From positions 186,001-250,000 of the forward strand of contig NZ_RJWA01000006.1 in assembly GCF_003762835.1 (NCBI RefSeq): a DNA stretch of 64,000 nucleotides, given 5' to 3'. The DNA is from Micromonospora sp. HM5-17 (lineage in GTDB: Bacteria; Actinomycetota; Actinomycetes; Mycobacteriales; Micromonosporaceae). Below are positions 16,498-24,103 of the stretch, in pieces; position 1 is the first letter of the stretch; each line of letters opens with the position of its first letter. Below the pieces are notes generated by a model that was not told where the DNA came from, did no database searches, and saw only the letters and a program-made list of their open reading frames with translations. Position numbers and translations under genes: made by a program.

Positions 16498-18180
16498 TCA
16501 CCTCATGACGATGACCTTCGGCCGACTCCTTGGCTTCGGCCACAGCCCGGCGGCGGTCACGTCCCCGGCCGCCTCGTGGGCGAGGATCGACACGACCGCC
16601 AAGTCGATCTTGCGGCCGTCATCCGGCTTGGCCAGCCTGTACCGGCCGCCGGGCCGCGGCTCCCGGTGCACGGCCTCGATGTGCGCGGCCGTCAGCGGGC
16701 ACCCGTCGTGGCTGAAGCTCGACCCCGCCTTGGTGACGTCGGTGTGCAGCCGGTCGGCCGCCGCCTGCATCTGCACCGGCCGGTGCGTGTACCAGCGCAC
16801 CACCCGCTGGTCCCCGTACTCGGCCGCCCACTGGTCGATCTCCGTCGTCCAGTACGGCGGGTCCGCGTACAGGCGCACCACCACGTACCGGCGCATCAGC
16901 TCGGCCAGCGCGTCGGACACCTCGCCGCGCGGCACCTGGCCGCCCCACTCGGCCGGATCCCACACCGTCGGCAGCCGGGCACCGGGCGGCCCGTACGCCG
17001 GCGTGAACTGGTAGCCGTCCTGGGTCTCCGCCCGAAACCCTGTCCAGTCGTCGATGTCGGAGCCGTCGAACCCCAACACAATCGGCGCGCCGTCCGGCAC
17101 CTCGCGAGGCTGAGCCCGGGCGCGCCACCGGTCGATGTCCAGCCAGCGACCAGACCCGGCCCGCATGCGGTTACCGAAGAAGCGCTCGGCCTGGGCGATG
17201 TCGCCCTTGGCGATCAGCTCCTCGGCCTCGGCCTCGATCGCGTCGAGGTTGACATGTCGAGACCCGGCGTACACGTACGCGTGGATCTTGCGACGGTCTG
17301 CCCTCCGGTCGTACCGCAGGTTGTCGGGCGGCTGCCGGTAGAACTTGAAGATGTCCGGTCTCGGCGACTGGTAGGTCAGCTGAGCCTGTGACCGCTGCGT
17401 CGGATCGAACGCGTTGGTGGTCTCCTGCGACCTGCCTTGCATGCCGGCCAGACCACGCCGCTGCGTGTCCGCGACGCTGATCATCTTGTTCTGCGCAGTC
17501 CAGATGCCGGTCTCATCCTGGGCTGCGTAGCTGATCGGGTTACCCAGCCTTGCCTGCGCCGACGAGGTCACCACATCGATCCGGCCATCCTCGCGGTCCA
17601 CGATCCGGGTGAACTCCTCGCCGACACGCATCAGGTCGGCGAGCGGCCCCTGCCGGATCATCGCCTTCAGCGGCCGGTAGATGTTGTCCGTCTGGTCCTC
17701 GGCGTACGCAGTGATCTGGATCAGCGGCGACGGGTGCCGCATCCCCATCGGCTCGCCCGGCGCGTACTCGTACTCCCAGCCGCACCTGCAGCCGTGGTCC
17801 GAGCACGCGTAGCCGTCCCCTCGACCTGCCCAGCCCGCGAACACCGACGGTCCGACCGCCTCCAACGCCACCCCGGCTGCCGACCACGGGCCTTTGCCGG
17901 TTTTCTGCGGGGCAATGATCAGCGACCGTCGATAGTAGAACGCCGTGCCCAACAGCGGGGCCTCCGGAATCCACTCGGCGTCCTCGCGGACCCGGTAGTG
18001 GTTCAGCGTGCACCACGCCTGCCAGTCGTACATCTCGAACGGGCGCCCACGGTGGAAACCGTCCGGGATGACGCAGTGCCGCTCGATCCAGTCCACCGCG
18101 ACGAACAGGGTGGGGAAGTCGACGACGTACCGCCCGACGACCGCCTCCGGCTCACTCCGCCGAGCCATCGATGACCCCAT
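16498..18180 (-). CDS. Terminase large subunit
   Basis: About 560 residues. The ATPase domain has a Walker A-like IIAPQKTGKGPWSA (residues 88-101). The nuclease region contains VLGFDGSDIDDWTGF (acidic cluster) and VVRLYADPPYWTTEIDQWAA. This is the motor that cuts and pumps DNA through the portal. An insertion after the Walker helix (about 120-140) holds clustered cysteines (YACSDHGCRCGW), unusual for TerL and possibly metal-binding. The start could be ATG 18180 or ATG 18168; both overlap the small terminase gene. Confidence 0.92.
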   Translation of the reverse strand: MGSSMARRSEPEAVVGRYVVDFPTLFVAVDWIERHCVIPDGFHRGRPFEMYDWQAWCTLNHYRVREDAEWIPEAPLLGTAFYYRRSLIIAPQKTGKGPWSAAGVALEAVGPSVFAGWAGRGDGYACSDHGCRCGWEYEYAPGEPMGMRHPSPLIQITAYAEDQTDNIYRPLKAMIRQGPLADLMRVGEEFTRIVDREDGRIDVVTSSAQARLGNPISYAAQDETGIWTAQNKMISVADTQRRGLAGMQGRSQETTNAFDPTQRSQAQLTYQSPRPDIFKFYRQPPDNLRYDRRADRRKIHAYVYAGSRHVNLDAIEAEAEELIAKGDIAQAERFFGNRMRAGSGRWLDIDRWRARAQPREVPDGAPIVLGFDGSDIDDWTGFRAETQDGYQFTPAYGPPGARLPTVWDPAEWGGQVPRGEVSDALAELMRRYVVVRLYADPPYWTTEIDQWAAEYGDQRVVRWYTHRPVQMQAAADRLHTDVTKAGSSFSHDGCPLTAAHIEAVHREPRPGGRYRLAKPDDGRKIDLAVVSILAHEAAGDVTAAGLWPKPRSRPKVIVMR

Positions 18181-18634
18181 CGATGACCCGGAACCGGTCT
18201 CGCGCCGACGGCCGCGCCGCCGGCGCCGCCTTCGCTACCGCCCGCCTCTTCTGCTCCGCCAGCTCGTCGATCCGCCACCGGAGTGACCGCATGCCCGGGA
18301 TCGTCAGCCCCAGGGCGTCGGCCTGCTGGCGCACCAGCGTGCCCAGAGCCACCGGCGAGCCCGGCAGCTCAGCCACGGAAAGGTTACGGACGTACAGCGC
18401 CACCTCGACCGTCTGATGGAGCCGCTCCCACTCGACCGCCTGCGGCCTCCTCCACAGCAGCGTCCACAGCTCGGCCTCGCGCTTGGACTGCCCCACCAGC
18501 GGCCACGCCGGCGGATCGCCCGCCCGGCCCTCCGCCGGCAGTACCGTCCACTCGCCGTCCGACCGCCGGTCCCGCCGTAGGGCGTTAGGGTCCGGCGGTG
18601 GCCCGGAGCGCACTCGCGCACCACCACTTGGCAT
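18152..18634 (-). CDS. Terminase small subunit (phage DNA recognition)
   Basis: 160 residues from ATG 18634, with GGAGGAG upstream. The N-terminus is disordered and basic. The core is helical (KREAELWTLLWRRPQAVEWE, HQTVEVALYVRNLSVAEL, GTLVRQQADALGLTIPGMRS) and resembles P27-type small terminases. It lies directly upstream of TerL and overlaps its start. It should bind the packaging site and load TerL. The 159-base gap upstream of it is a possible cos/pac location. Confidence 0.8.
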   Translation of the reverse strand: MPSGGARVRSGPPPDPNALRRDRRSDGEWTVLPAEGRAGDPPAWPLVGQSKREAELWTLLWRRPQAVEWERLHQTVEVALYVRNLSVAELPGSPVALGTLVRQQADALGLTIPGMRSLRWRIDELAEQKRRAVAKAAPAARPSARDRFRVIDGVIDGSAE

Positions 18635-18793
18635 CTCGTGATCACTCCTCCGCCGCATCGCGCGGCATCGGGCGGCCGTCACATCGCGTGACGACCCGGG
18701 GACTTTGAACCCGGCGGACCGGGCGCGGCCCTCCCCGGCGGTCCTCTGTGCCCCCGCCCGAGGGGGTAGCCCCCCAGGGGTGGTCACGGATAG
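18635..18793. other. Intergenic region between HNH nuclease and TerS; hairpin, possible cos/pac site
   Basis: 159 bases without an ORF I would accept. It holds an inverted repeat GTCAC-ATCGC-GTGAC near 18680 and a C5/G5 hairpin at 18751-18766 (CCCCC-GCCCGA-GGGGG). In HNH-TerS-TerL phages the packaging site often lies here, so these repeats are candidates. Ends cannot be placed without virion DNA. Confidence 0.35.
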
Positions 18794-19177
18794 TCACCGT
18801 CCGGCGTGCCAGCCGCCGGGCTGGGCCTGAGCGGTGTGCCTGTCGTGGCACGGCTTGCACAGGCCGCGCCCGTACTGCGGGTCGTCCGGGTCCAGGCCGA
18901 GCCGGACCAGCTCCCGCCGGTCGCGGGGCCAGTGGTCGGCGACGGTGGACGGTCGCAGGCAGGCGGGGCCGTGGCCGTGGCTGGTGTCGGTGCAGACGCA
19001 CAGCGGGTCACGGCGGAGCACGCCGGTGCGGAACCGGCGCTCATGGGCTCGGCCGTAGCCGCGCTGGTGTCGGGTGCCTCGCCGCTGGTCGGCGTCGCGT
19101 GTGTGGGCGGCGCACCGTCCGCTGGCGGTCAGCTCCGGGCATCCGGGCTGAGAGCAAATCTTCAGCGCCCGGGGCAT
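18794..19177 (-). CDS. HNH endonuclease next to the terminase genes
   Basis: 127 residues. The HNH core is VADHWPRDRRELVRLGLDPD to GRGLCKPCHDRHT: the H of ADH, the Asn-equivalent region, and the final H of CHDRH with C-x-x-C (CKPC). An N-terminal zinc-like cluster (CSQPGC ... GRCAAH) precedes it. The start ATG 19177 has GGGGAG seven bases upstream. HNH proteins beside TerS/TerL cooperate in cos cleavage in HK97-like phages; that role is inferred here from position. Confidence 0.85.
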   Translation of the reverse strand: MPRALKICSQPGCPELTASGRCAAHTRDADQRRGTRHQRGYGRAHERRFRTGVLRRDPLCVCTDTSHGHGPACLRPSTVADHWPRDRRELVRLGLDPDDPQYGRGLCKPCHDRHTAQAQPGGWHAGR

Positions 19178-19244
19178 CGGGTCTCCCCGGACTCCGGGCA
19201 GGGTTCGTCTACCCCTTCGACCGGTGACACTACCACGCCCATGG

Positions 19245-20024
19245 TCATCCTGCCGCCGCGAGGGCCGGTGTGGCGGCGGCGTCGAGCCGGTCGAGCACGT
19301 CACCGAGCCGGTACAGCGGTACACCGCGGTCGTCGCGGTACGCGGGCTTGATGACGCCGCGGCGCGCCCACACCGCGATCAGATTCCGCACCCGCTGCCG
19401 GTCGTGGCCGGCGCGGGCGGCGAGGTGGGCGATCTGCGCGGCGCTCAGCAGCTGGTCCTCGACGTGCCGTAGCAGGGTGGCCCGTGACGCCTCGACGTCC
19501 CAGCGCGCCCCACATGACCGGCAGCGGACGACGTCGGCGCCGGCGATGGCGTACAGCACCGCCCCGCACTCGCATGCGCCGACGATGGCCCGCTCGGGCG
19601 GCCGGTCGGCGGTGCGGATGACGTCCCGCGCGGCGCCGGCCAGGTCGGCCAGGGCCTCGCCGGCGTACGGCTGGTGGCGTAGCCAGTCGAGGTGCCCGAC
19701 CAGCCATGCGGCGGCGGTGCCGCCCGGGTGTCGCCCGGGTGCCGGCGGCGTGTGGCCGCGCTCGTCGGCGACGTGCCGCGCCCACGTGGTGAGCGTGGTG
19801 GTGGCGGCGTCGAGCCGGGCGCGCAGGTCGGGCCGTCCGGGCATCGGGTGCTCGCCGCCGCGGCGTCCGCCGGTGCCGTGGCGCATGAGTCCGGCGGCCG
19901 CGTCGTCGGCGTCGGCGGCGAGGTCGGCGGCCTGGGCGAGCAGGGTGCCGGTCCGGGTCGCGCACCGCTGGCAGGCGTAGGCGGTCGGCTCGGCGGGCTG
20001 GTCGCAGATCACGCAGGTCGTCAT
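19245..20024 (-). CDS. Zinc-ribbon protein with C-terminal helix-turn-helix
   Basis: 259 residues. The N-terminus has CVICDQPAEPTAYACQRC, a four-Cys zinc site. A middle helical part (LTTWARHVADERG) is followed by a second zinc ribbon (CECGAVLYAI ... CRSCGARW, about 151-175). The C-terminal HTH (SAAQIAHLAARAGHDRQRV ... WARRGVIKPAYRDDRGVPLY) resembles MerR/excisionase-type DNA binding. Such proteins are common in actinophages just before the late genes. It may regulate late transcription, which is inference. Confidence 0.7.
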   Translation of the reverse strand: MTTCVICDQPAEPTAYACQRCATRTGTLLAQAADLAADADDAAAGLMRHGTGGRRGGEHPMPGRPDLRARLDAATTTLTTWARHVADERGHTPPAPGRHPGGTAAAWLVGHLDWLRHQPYAGEALADLAGAARDVIRTADRPPERAIVGACECGAVLYAIAGADVVRCRSCGARWDVEASRATLLRHVEDQLLSAAQIAHLAARAGHDRQRVRNLIAVWARRGVIKPAYRDDRGVPLYRLGDVLDRLDAAATPALAAAG

Positions 20025-20170
20025 CGGCGCTCCTCGGTGGTCGGGGTGGGCTGGTCGCAGGTGTCGCAGACGAGGACGTCGCGACCTCCGGCGCGCGGGG
20101 TGGCCTGCCGCCGGCGGCGGCGACGGCAGATCCCGCACGCCCCGGACCACGGCCGGCAGGTGGGGCTCAT
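20021..20170 (-). CDS. Tiny zinc-binding phage protein
   Basis: 49 residues with two Cys pairs (CGIC near residues 12-15, CDTC near 35-38) separated by a basic Arg run, so a single treble-clef-like zinc site is plausible. Its ATG overlaps the previous stop (ATGA), and its own stop overlaps the next start, which supports translation. Function not recognised; nucleic-acid binding would fit. Confidence 0.55.
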   Translation of the reverse strand: MSPTCRPWSGACGICRRRRRRQATPRAGGRDVLVCDTCDQPTPTTEERR

Positions 20171-20715
20171 CGGCGACCCCAGGTCCGCTGGTCCCACAAG
20201 CGGCGGACGACGCGCGCCTGCCACGGCAGCAGCGGCAGGCCGATGCGTCGGGCGTAGTCGATGATCACCTCGGCGTCGTGCCGAGGCGTGTCCGCCTCGG
20301 AGCCCTGAGATCCGCTGTGAGCGTCTGGGACCGCCGTGCCCTTGTCCTGACCCTCGCCCGTCCCAGATCGCGCCGCAGCGGCAAGATCCGGGCCGTCGTC
20401 GGGCCGGCGCCAGACGGCGCACATGGTGCCGTCGGCCCGGGGCGGGATGATCGCCCCCTCCGGCCCCGAGAGGGGCATCAGCGGTCGGCCGGGTCGGATG
20501 TCGGCGAGGGGCCGCGGGTCGGGCCGGTGTGCCCAGGAGACGGCCGGTGGCGGGGTGCCCTGCCGTGCCCACCAGGACGGCGTGCCGGGCGCCGTGTCGG
20601 GGTAGGTGGCGTAGCCGGGCCGGGTGAGCGCGATGTCGCGCCAGCGGGCGTCCCGCTCGTCGCCGGTCGGCAGGCGGTCGGCGGTCTGCCGGACCTCGGG
20701 GTCGTGGTCGGTCAT
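20167..20715 (-). CDS. Phage protein of unknown function
   Basis: 182 residues, from MTDHDPEVRQTADRLPTGDE. The region DPRPLADIRPGRPLM and GAIIPPRADGTMCAVWRRP looks folded. The middle is low-complexity (about 110-145). The end IDYARRIGLPLLPWQARVVR resembles the start of the large terminase/helicase fold (P-L-L-P-W-Q), a motif seen at the beginning of TerL proteins. It could be a displaced terminase N-terminal segment or an adaptor. Coupled to its neighbours by ATGA overlaps. Confidence 0.55.
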   Translation of the reverse strand: MTDHDPEVRQTADRLPTGDERDARWRDIALTRPGYATYPDTAPGTPSWWARQGTPPPAVSWAHRPDPRPLADIRPGRPLMPLSGPEGAIIPPRADGTMCAVWRRPDDGPDLAAAARSGTGEGQDKGTAVPDAHSGSQGSEADTPRHDAEVIIDYARRIGLPLLPWQARVVRRLWDQRTWGRR

Positions 20716-20960
20716 CGGGCGGCCTCCTCTCCGGGGGCGGCCTCGACCAGGGCCAGCTCGCAGCCGAGCATCGCGGCCAGCTCGGCGAGGTGGCGCGAGG
20801 AGGGCGAGCGTGTGCCGCCCTCCCACTTGGCGACGGTGGCGGTGGTGACGTCGAGCCGGGCGGCGATCCGCTCCTGGGTGACGCCGCGGACGAGGCGGAG
20901 CATGGTCAGCTCGGCGACGAGCTGGCGGATGGCCGGGTGGGGTGCGCGACTGTCGGTCAT
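20712..20960 (-). CDS. XRE-family helix-turn-helix regulator
   Basis: 82 residues. The HTH is AELTMLRLVRGVTQERIAAR ... DVTTATVAKWEGGTRSPSSR, with the typical Q-E-R-I-A, turn and K-W-E-G-G-x-R-x-P pattern of Cro/C1 proteins. There is no second domain. Its ATG overlaps the stop of the nuclease gene and its stop overlaps the next gene, so it is part of the early operon. It may time the early-to-late switch. Confidence 0.75.
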   Translation of the reverse strand: MTDSRAPHPAIRQLVAELTMLRLVRGVTQERIAARLDVTTATVAKWEGGTRSPSSRHLAELAAMLGCELALVEAAPGEEAAR

Positions 20961-21418
20961 CGGGTGGTCTCCGGGGTGGCGGTGGTGGGGATGGGGTGGG
21001 AGTCCCAGCCGCAGCCGGGGCAGGGGCCGCCGTCGGCGCCGTGCAGCTCGTGGCCGCAGTAACCGGGGTCGTCGTCGAGGGCGTCGAGCCGGAACGGTTC
21101 GCAGGGTTGGATGCGGTGGCCGCGCCGTTTGCGGCCGAGGAGCCGGGTGTAGACGACGCCGCGGCCGTGTGGCCCGTTGACGGCGAGGATTGGGATGGCG
21201 CCGACCCAGCTGGCGACATCGACGAGGCGGTCCCACTCGCCGGGGGGCAGGGTTCCGTCGCGTTTCGCTTGGATGAAGAGTGCCTGGCCTGGTTTGAGGG
21301 CGATCAGGTCGATCTTTGTCTTGCCTTTGCTGCCGGCGGCGCGGACGACTGCGTACCCGTTCTCTTCGAGGTCGTTACGGACCTTCCATTCGAAGCCGCG
21401 GCCCTGCTTGTAGCTCAC
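20957..21418 (-). CDS. Holliday-junction-nuclease-like protein (Hjc/VRR type)
   Basis: 153 residues. Residues 7-60 carry the restriction-nuclease fold pattern: GFEWKVRNDLEENGYAVVRA, then GKTKIDLIALKPGQALFIQA and K. Candidate catalytic residues are E10, D37 and the Q-A-K triad, where the usual acidic residue of E-x-K is Gln. A C-terminal Cys region (CGHELHGADGGPCPGCGW) may bind zinc. Similar proteins in actinophages replace RusA/RuvC for branch resolution before packaging. Activity is inferred. Confidence 0.7.
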   Translation of the reverse strand: MSYKQGRGFEWKVRNDLEENGYAVVRAAGSKGKTKIDLIALKPGQALFIQAKRDGTLPPGEWDRLVDVASWVGAIPILAVNGPHGRGVVYTRLLGRKRRGHRIQPCEPFRLDALDDDPGYCGHELHGADGGPCPGCGWDSHPIPTTATPETTR

Positions 21419-21591
21419 GGCTGCTCCTCTCGGCGGTGGAGGAGGGGGTGGTGTTGGTGTGCGCGGGCGAGCCGGGCGAGGGCGTCGCGTTGGCGGGTGG
21501 CGAGGTTGTCGAGGATGCGGGCGGCGATGTCGCCGACGGGTTCGGGCCCGTCGACGGGTGCCGGGTGGTCGGTGGTCGGGTGGTCGTCCAT
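21415..21591 (-). CDS. 58-residue phage protein of unknown function
   Basis: It begins MDDHPTTDHPAPVDGPEPVG, followed by a predicted helix (DIAARILDNLATRQRDALAR) and a His-rich basic end. The ATG at 21591 has GGGAG upstream, and its stop overlaps the next start (ATGA). It is the first gene downstream of the iteron region. No family recognised; a small DNA-binding or adaptor protein is possible. Confidence 0.55.
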   Translation of the reverse strand: MDDHPTTDHPAPVDGPEPVGDIAARILDNLATRQRDALARLARAHQHHPLLHRREEQP

Positions 21592-21637
21592 GGTGTCTCC
21601 CGGGGTGGTGTGGATCTTGGGTTTGGGTGCTTGTCCG

Positions 21638-21661
21638 CCCCCTCCCCTAAAGGGGAGGGGG
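21638..21661. terminator. GC-rich hairpin bordering the iteron region
   Basis: CCCCCTCCCC and GGGGAGGGGG form a perfect stem with a TAAA loop. It lies just outside the repeat array and 47 bases before the ATG of the 58-residue gene on the minus strand. No T-tract follows. It may end transcripts from the RepA-like gene or form part of the origin. Confidence 0.5.
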
Positions 21662-21663
21662 GG

Positions 21664-21863
21664 CGTGACTTTGTGCCGTGACTTTCCGCGTGACTTTCTG
21701 ACCTGCGGAAACGCGGTAAAGTCACGGTCGCTGGAGATCAACGTGACTTTCTGCGTGACTTTCTGCGTGACTTTCTGAGAACCGGCTCTGACCTGCGGAA
21801 ACGCTTGATCGTCGGCCGTAAAGTCACGCCGAGGCATCGAAGCGTGACTTTCTCCGTGACTTT
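21664..21863. repeat. Iteron-like array of CGTGACTTT, candidate phage replication origin
   Basis: CGTGACTTT occurs eight times in direct orientation (21664, 21677, 21689, 21742, 21754, 21766, 21843, 21855) and twice inverted (AAAGTCACG at 21718 and 21820). Three copies are perfect 12-base tandem units (CGTGACTTTCTG, 21742-21777). CTGACCTGCGGAAACGC is also duplicated (21698, 21788), each copy before an inverted iteron. The region lies directly downstream of the RepA-like ATPase gene and holds no convincing gene (21592-21893). Iterons beside a replication ATPase suggest an origin; an operator cluster is the alternative. Confidence 0.65.
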
Positions 21864-21893
21864 CTTGGGAGCGTTCCCACGCCGTGGTTGGGC

Positions 21894-23159
21894 TCACCGG
21901 TCCGGCTCCTCCCACGACGCCGGAGCGGCCGGGAACCACCGCCTGCCGTGGCCGCGCCCGCCGCGCTCCGTGTCCGGGTCGCGGGCGTACAGCAGGCCCT
22001 GCGCCACGAGCGCGTCGAGCCGCCGGCGGGCCTTCTCGATCTGGGCTTTCGTCGGCTTCTCCACCGAGTACAGGCAAGCCGCCGCCTCGTTCGCCGATAG
22101 GCCGGTCGTGGAGCAGCGGCGGGCCAGCGCCACCACGTCGGTGTCCGGGTCGTGGAACACCTCGGCCAGGCCCGTCTCCCGGTTGTGGCGGATCTTCAGC
22201 GGGCCAACCTCGTTCATCGGCTGCTTGAGGTGCAGCAGTTCGACGATCGGGTCGCCGGGTTCGCCCCACAGCAGCACCACCGACCCGGCACCGGAGGTCA
22301 ACCAGGTCGACCCGTAGATGCCGTTGATGTTGTTCGGCTTGCCGCCGTCCGCCCCGTTCTTCACCACGTGGTGCAGCTCAACGAGTTGGATGCCTTCGGC
22401 GAGGGCGAGCTGCCGGGCCCGGTTGTAGCCGGCGCCGACTTCGTCCTTGGCCAGGCCGACGGCGGCGTCTTTGAGGCTGTCGACGAACACGACGTCGGCG
22501 TCGTGTTCGCGGGCCAGCCGGAGCAGGCCCTCCGGGTCGGCGGCGAGGTCGCACGGCGGCGGGCCCACCCAGAACCGGATGATCTCGGACAGGTACTGGC
22601 GGCCGAACTCAGCCTCGGCGTCGGTGAACATCCTGGCCAGGTTGCGGCGGGCCTGCTCGGGTCGGTCCATGGCCAGGTACAGCACCCGCTGCTGGCACGG
22701 TTCGACCGGGTAGCCGAGCACGTCGCCGGGGGGCAGGCCGGCGACTGCGCGGAGCAGCTGCCCGGCGAGGGTTGTCTTGCCGACGCCCTGCGGGCCGGCG
22801 ATCATCAGTGCCTCGCCGCGTGCCCACAGGATGTCTGCGCCTGTGCCCCACAGGGCGGGCGGGGTCGGTGGTAGGTCGAGCAGGAAGGTGGCGCCGTCGT
22901 GGACGCGGGCCGCGTCCGCGGCCCGGGCCTTGGCCTCTGCCGCCTGCTCTTCGGCGAAGATCTGTTCGGCGGCGTGGCGGGCGCGCAGGAGGGTGAGCTG
23001 CCGTTCGGTTTCCTCGGCCTGCCGTTGCCGTTGGCGGGCGGCCAGCACCTCGGCGCGCAGTTGCTCCTCCTGCCGCTGCCACGCCTCGTGTTCGTCGGGG
23101 CTGAACGGGTCTTCAGGCGGCGCCACGCTCATGCCTTCCCACAGGTCGATGTCGGTCAC
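21894..23159 (-). CDS. RepA-like replicative ATPase/helicase (AAA_25 type)
   Basis: 421 residues from GTG 23159, overlapping the previous TGA. A charged coiled-coil N-terminus (about 25-95) is followed by a RecA-like ATPase: Walker A AGPQGVGKTTLAGQLL, Walker B-like ADVVFVDSLKDAAVG, then LVELHHVVKNGA and NNINGIYGSTWLTSGAGSVV, typical of plasmid RepA-type helicases. The C-terminal LSANEAAACLYSVEKPTKAQ helix region looks like a winged helix. It probably loads or unwinds at the iteron region immediately downstream. No primase domain is seen. Confidence 0.82.
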   Translation of the reverse strand: MTDIDLWEGMSVAPPEDPFSPDEHEAWQRQEEQLRAEVLAARQRQRQAEETERQLTLLRARHAAEQIFAEEQAAEAKARAADAARVHDGATFLLDLPPTPPALWGTGADILWARGEALMIAGPQGVGKTTLAGQLLRAVAGLPPGDVLGYPVEPCQQRVLYLAMDRPEQARRNLARMFTDAEAEFGRQYLSEIIRFWVGPPPCDLAADPEGLLRLAREHDADVVFVDSLKDAAVGLAKDEVGAGYNRARQLALAEGIQLVELHHVVKNGADGGKPNNINGIYGSTWLTSGAGSVVLLWGEPGDPIVELLHLKQPMNEVGPLKIRHNRETGLAEVFHDPDTDVVALARRCSTTGLSANEAAACLYSVEKPTKAQIEKARRRLDALVAQGLLYARDPDTERGGRGHGRRWFPAAPASWEEPDR

Positions 23160-23494
23160 GCCGCTGCTCCCAGGTGGATGGGGGCGCCGGTTTCCCAGTC
23201 GACGGGCCCGCCGGGGTGGATCCGGTAGGGGCGGCCGGCCCGGGCGGCCGCCGCTCGGGCGGCCCGGTCCATCTCGGCCAGCTCGCGGGCGACCCGTCGC
23301 TCGTTGGTTTCTCGCCAGGTGTGGGCCGCGAATGCGGCGTGCATGATGGCGAGGTCGTCGAGGAGGGCCGCGGTGCGGCCGGAGTCGTAGGCGAGGCGCA
23401 TCAGGTAGGCGACCTGCTCGCGGGTGAAGGTCTGCTGAGGGCCCCGCAGTGCGTCGCTGGCGGCGAGGATGCCGCCGGCGGTTGGGTGTGTCAT
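23156..23494 (-). CDS. Phage protein of unknown function, coupled to RepA-like gene
   Basis: 112 residues, mainly helical: FTREQVAYLMRLAYDSGRTA, LLDDLAIMHAAFAAHTWRET, LAEMDRAARAAAARAGRPYR. It ends GAPIHLGAAA, with its stop overlapping the RepA-like GTG. The first part resembles short actinophage proteins upstream of helicases. A helicase partner is possible from the coupling, but there is no direct evidence. Confidence 0.6.
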   Translation of the reverse strand: MTHPTAGGILAASDALRGPQQTFTREQVAYLMRLAYDSGRTAALLDDLAIMHAAFAAHTWRETNERRVARELAEMDRAARAAAARAGRPYRIHPGGPVDWETGAPIHLGAAA

Positions 23495-23593
23495 CGGGTC
23501 CCCCCCTAGGTCTCGTTTTGGTGCGGGTGGGCTGGTGCCCCGTCGCGCGCTCGATGCGCGGTGCCGGCCTGGTCCGGGCGGGGCTGTTCGGAG

Positions 23594-24103
23594 TCAGAAC
23601 GGAGGCTCGTCGTCGTCTCGCGACGCCGTCCTCGGAAAGCCGGCGTCGGCGGTCCGCGTCCGGCCGGGCGTGGCCGGGGCGGGGGTGGCGGTCGCCCACG
23701 GGTCGTCGGCTGGGCCGGTGGCCGGTGCGGCGCCGGGGCCGGAGCGGGTCATCTTCTGGACCTGGGCGGTGGCGTACCGGAGGCTGGGGCCGATGGAGTC
23801 GATGACGAGTTCGATGCGGCTGCGCTTCTCGCCCTCGCGGGTTTCGTAGCTGTTGGTCTTGAGTCGACCGGTGATGACGACCTCGTCGCCGCGGCGCAGG
23901 CTTTCGGCGACGTTCTCGGCCTCCTGGCGGAACAGGGTGCCGTCGAGGAAGCACACGTCGCCGTCGACCCATTCGCCGTTGGCGTCGCGCTTGCGCTGGT
24001 TGAAGGCGATCCGCAGCCGGCAGATGGCGGTTCCGGTGGCGGCGAACCGCAGCTCGGGGTCGTCGGTGAGGCGACCGACGCCGTGGATGGTGGGCAGGCT
24101 CAT
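23594..24103 (-). CDS. ssb: Single-stranded DNA-binding protein
   Basis: 169 residues. An OB-fold N-terminus (GVGRLTDDPELRFAATGTAI, CRLRIAFNQRKRD, CFLDGTLFRQEAENVAESLR, GDEVVITGRLKTNSYETREG) is followed by a disordered Pro/Ala-rich linker and the acidic tip SRDDDEPPF. The D-D-D-E-P-P-F tail is the canonical partner-binding end of bacterial SSB. It should coat the recombination and replication intermediates of the adjacent annealing and nuclease genes. The ATG overlaps the preceding stop. Confidence 0.92.
   Translation of the reverse strand: MSLPTIHGVGRLTDDPELRFAATGTAICRLRIAFNQRKRDANGEWVDGDVCFLDGTLFRQEAENVAESLRRGDEVVITGRLKTNSYETREGEKRSRIELVIDSIGPSLRYATAQVQKMTRSGPGAAPATGPADDPWATATPAPATPGRTRTADAGFPRTASRDDDEPPF

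Noticed and set aside
21592-22269. Minus-strand open frame reading QKVTQKVTQKVT through the iteron array
   Set aside because: The frame is only open because the 12-base repeat keeps phase; its first half is a shadow of the RepA-like gene, and there is no start with a ribosome binding site before MDDHPTTDHP.
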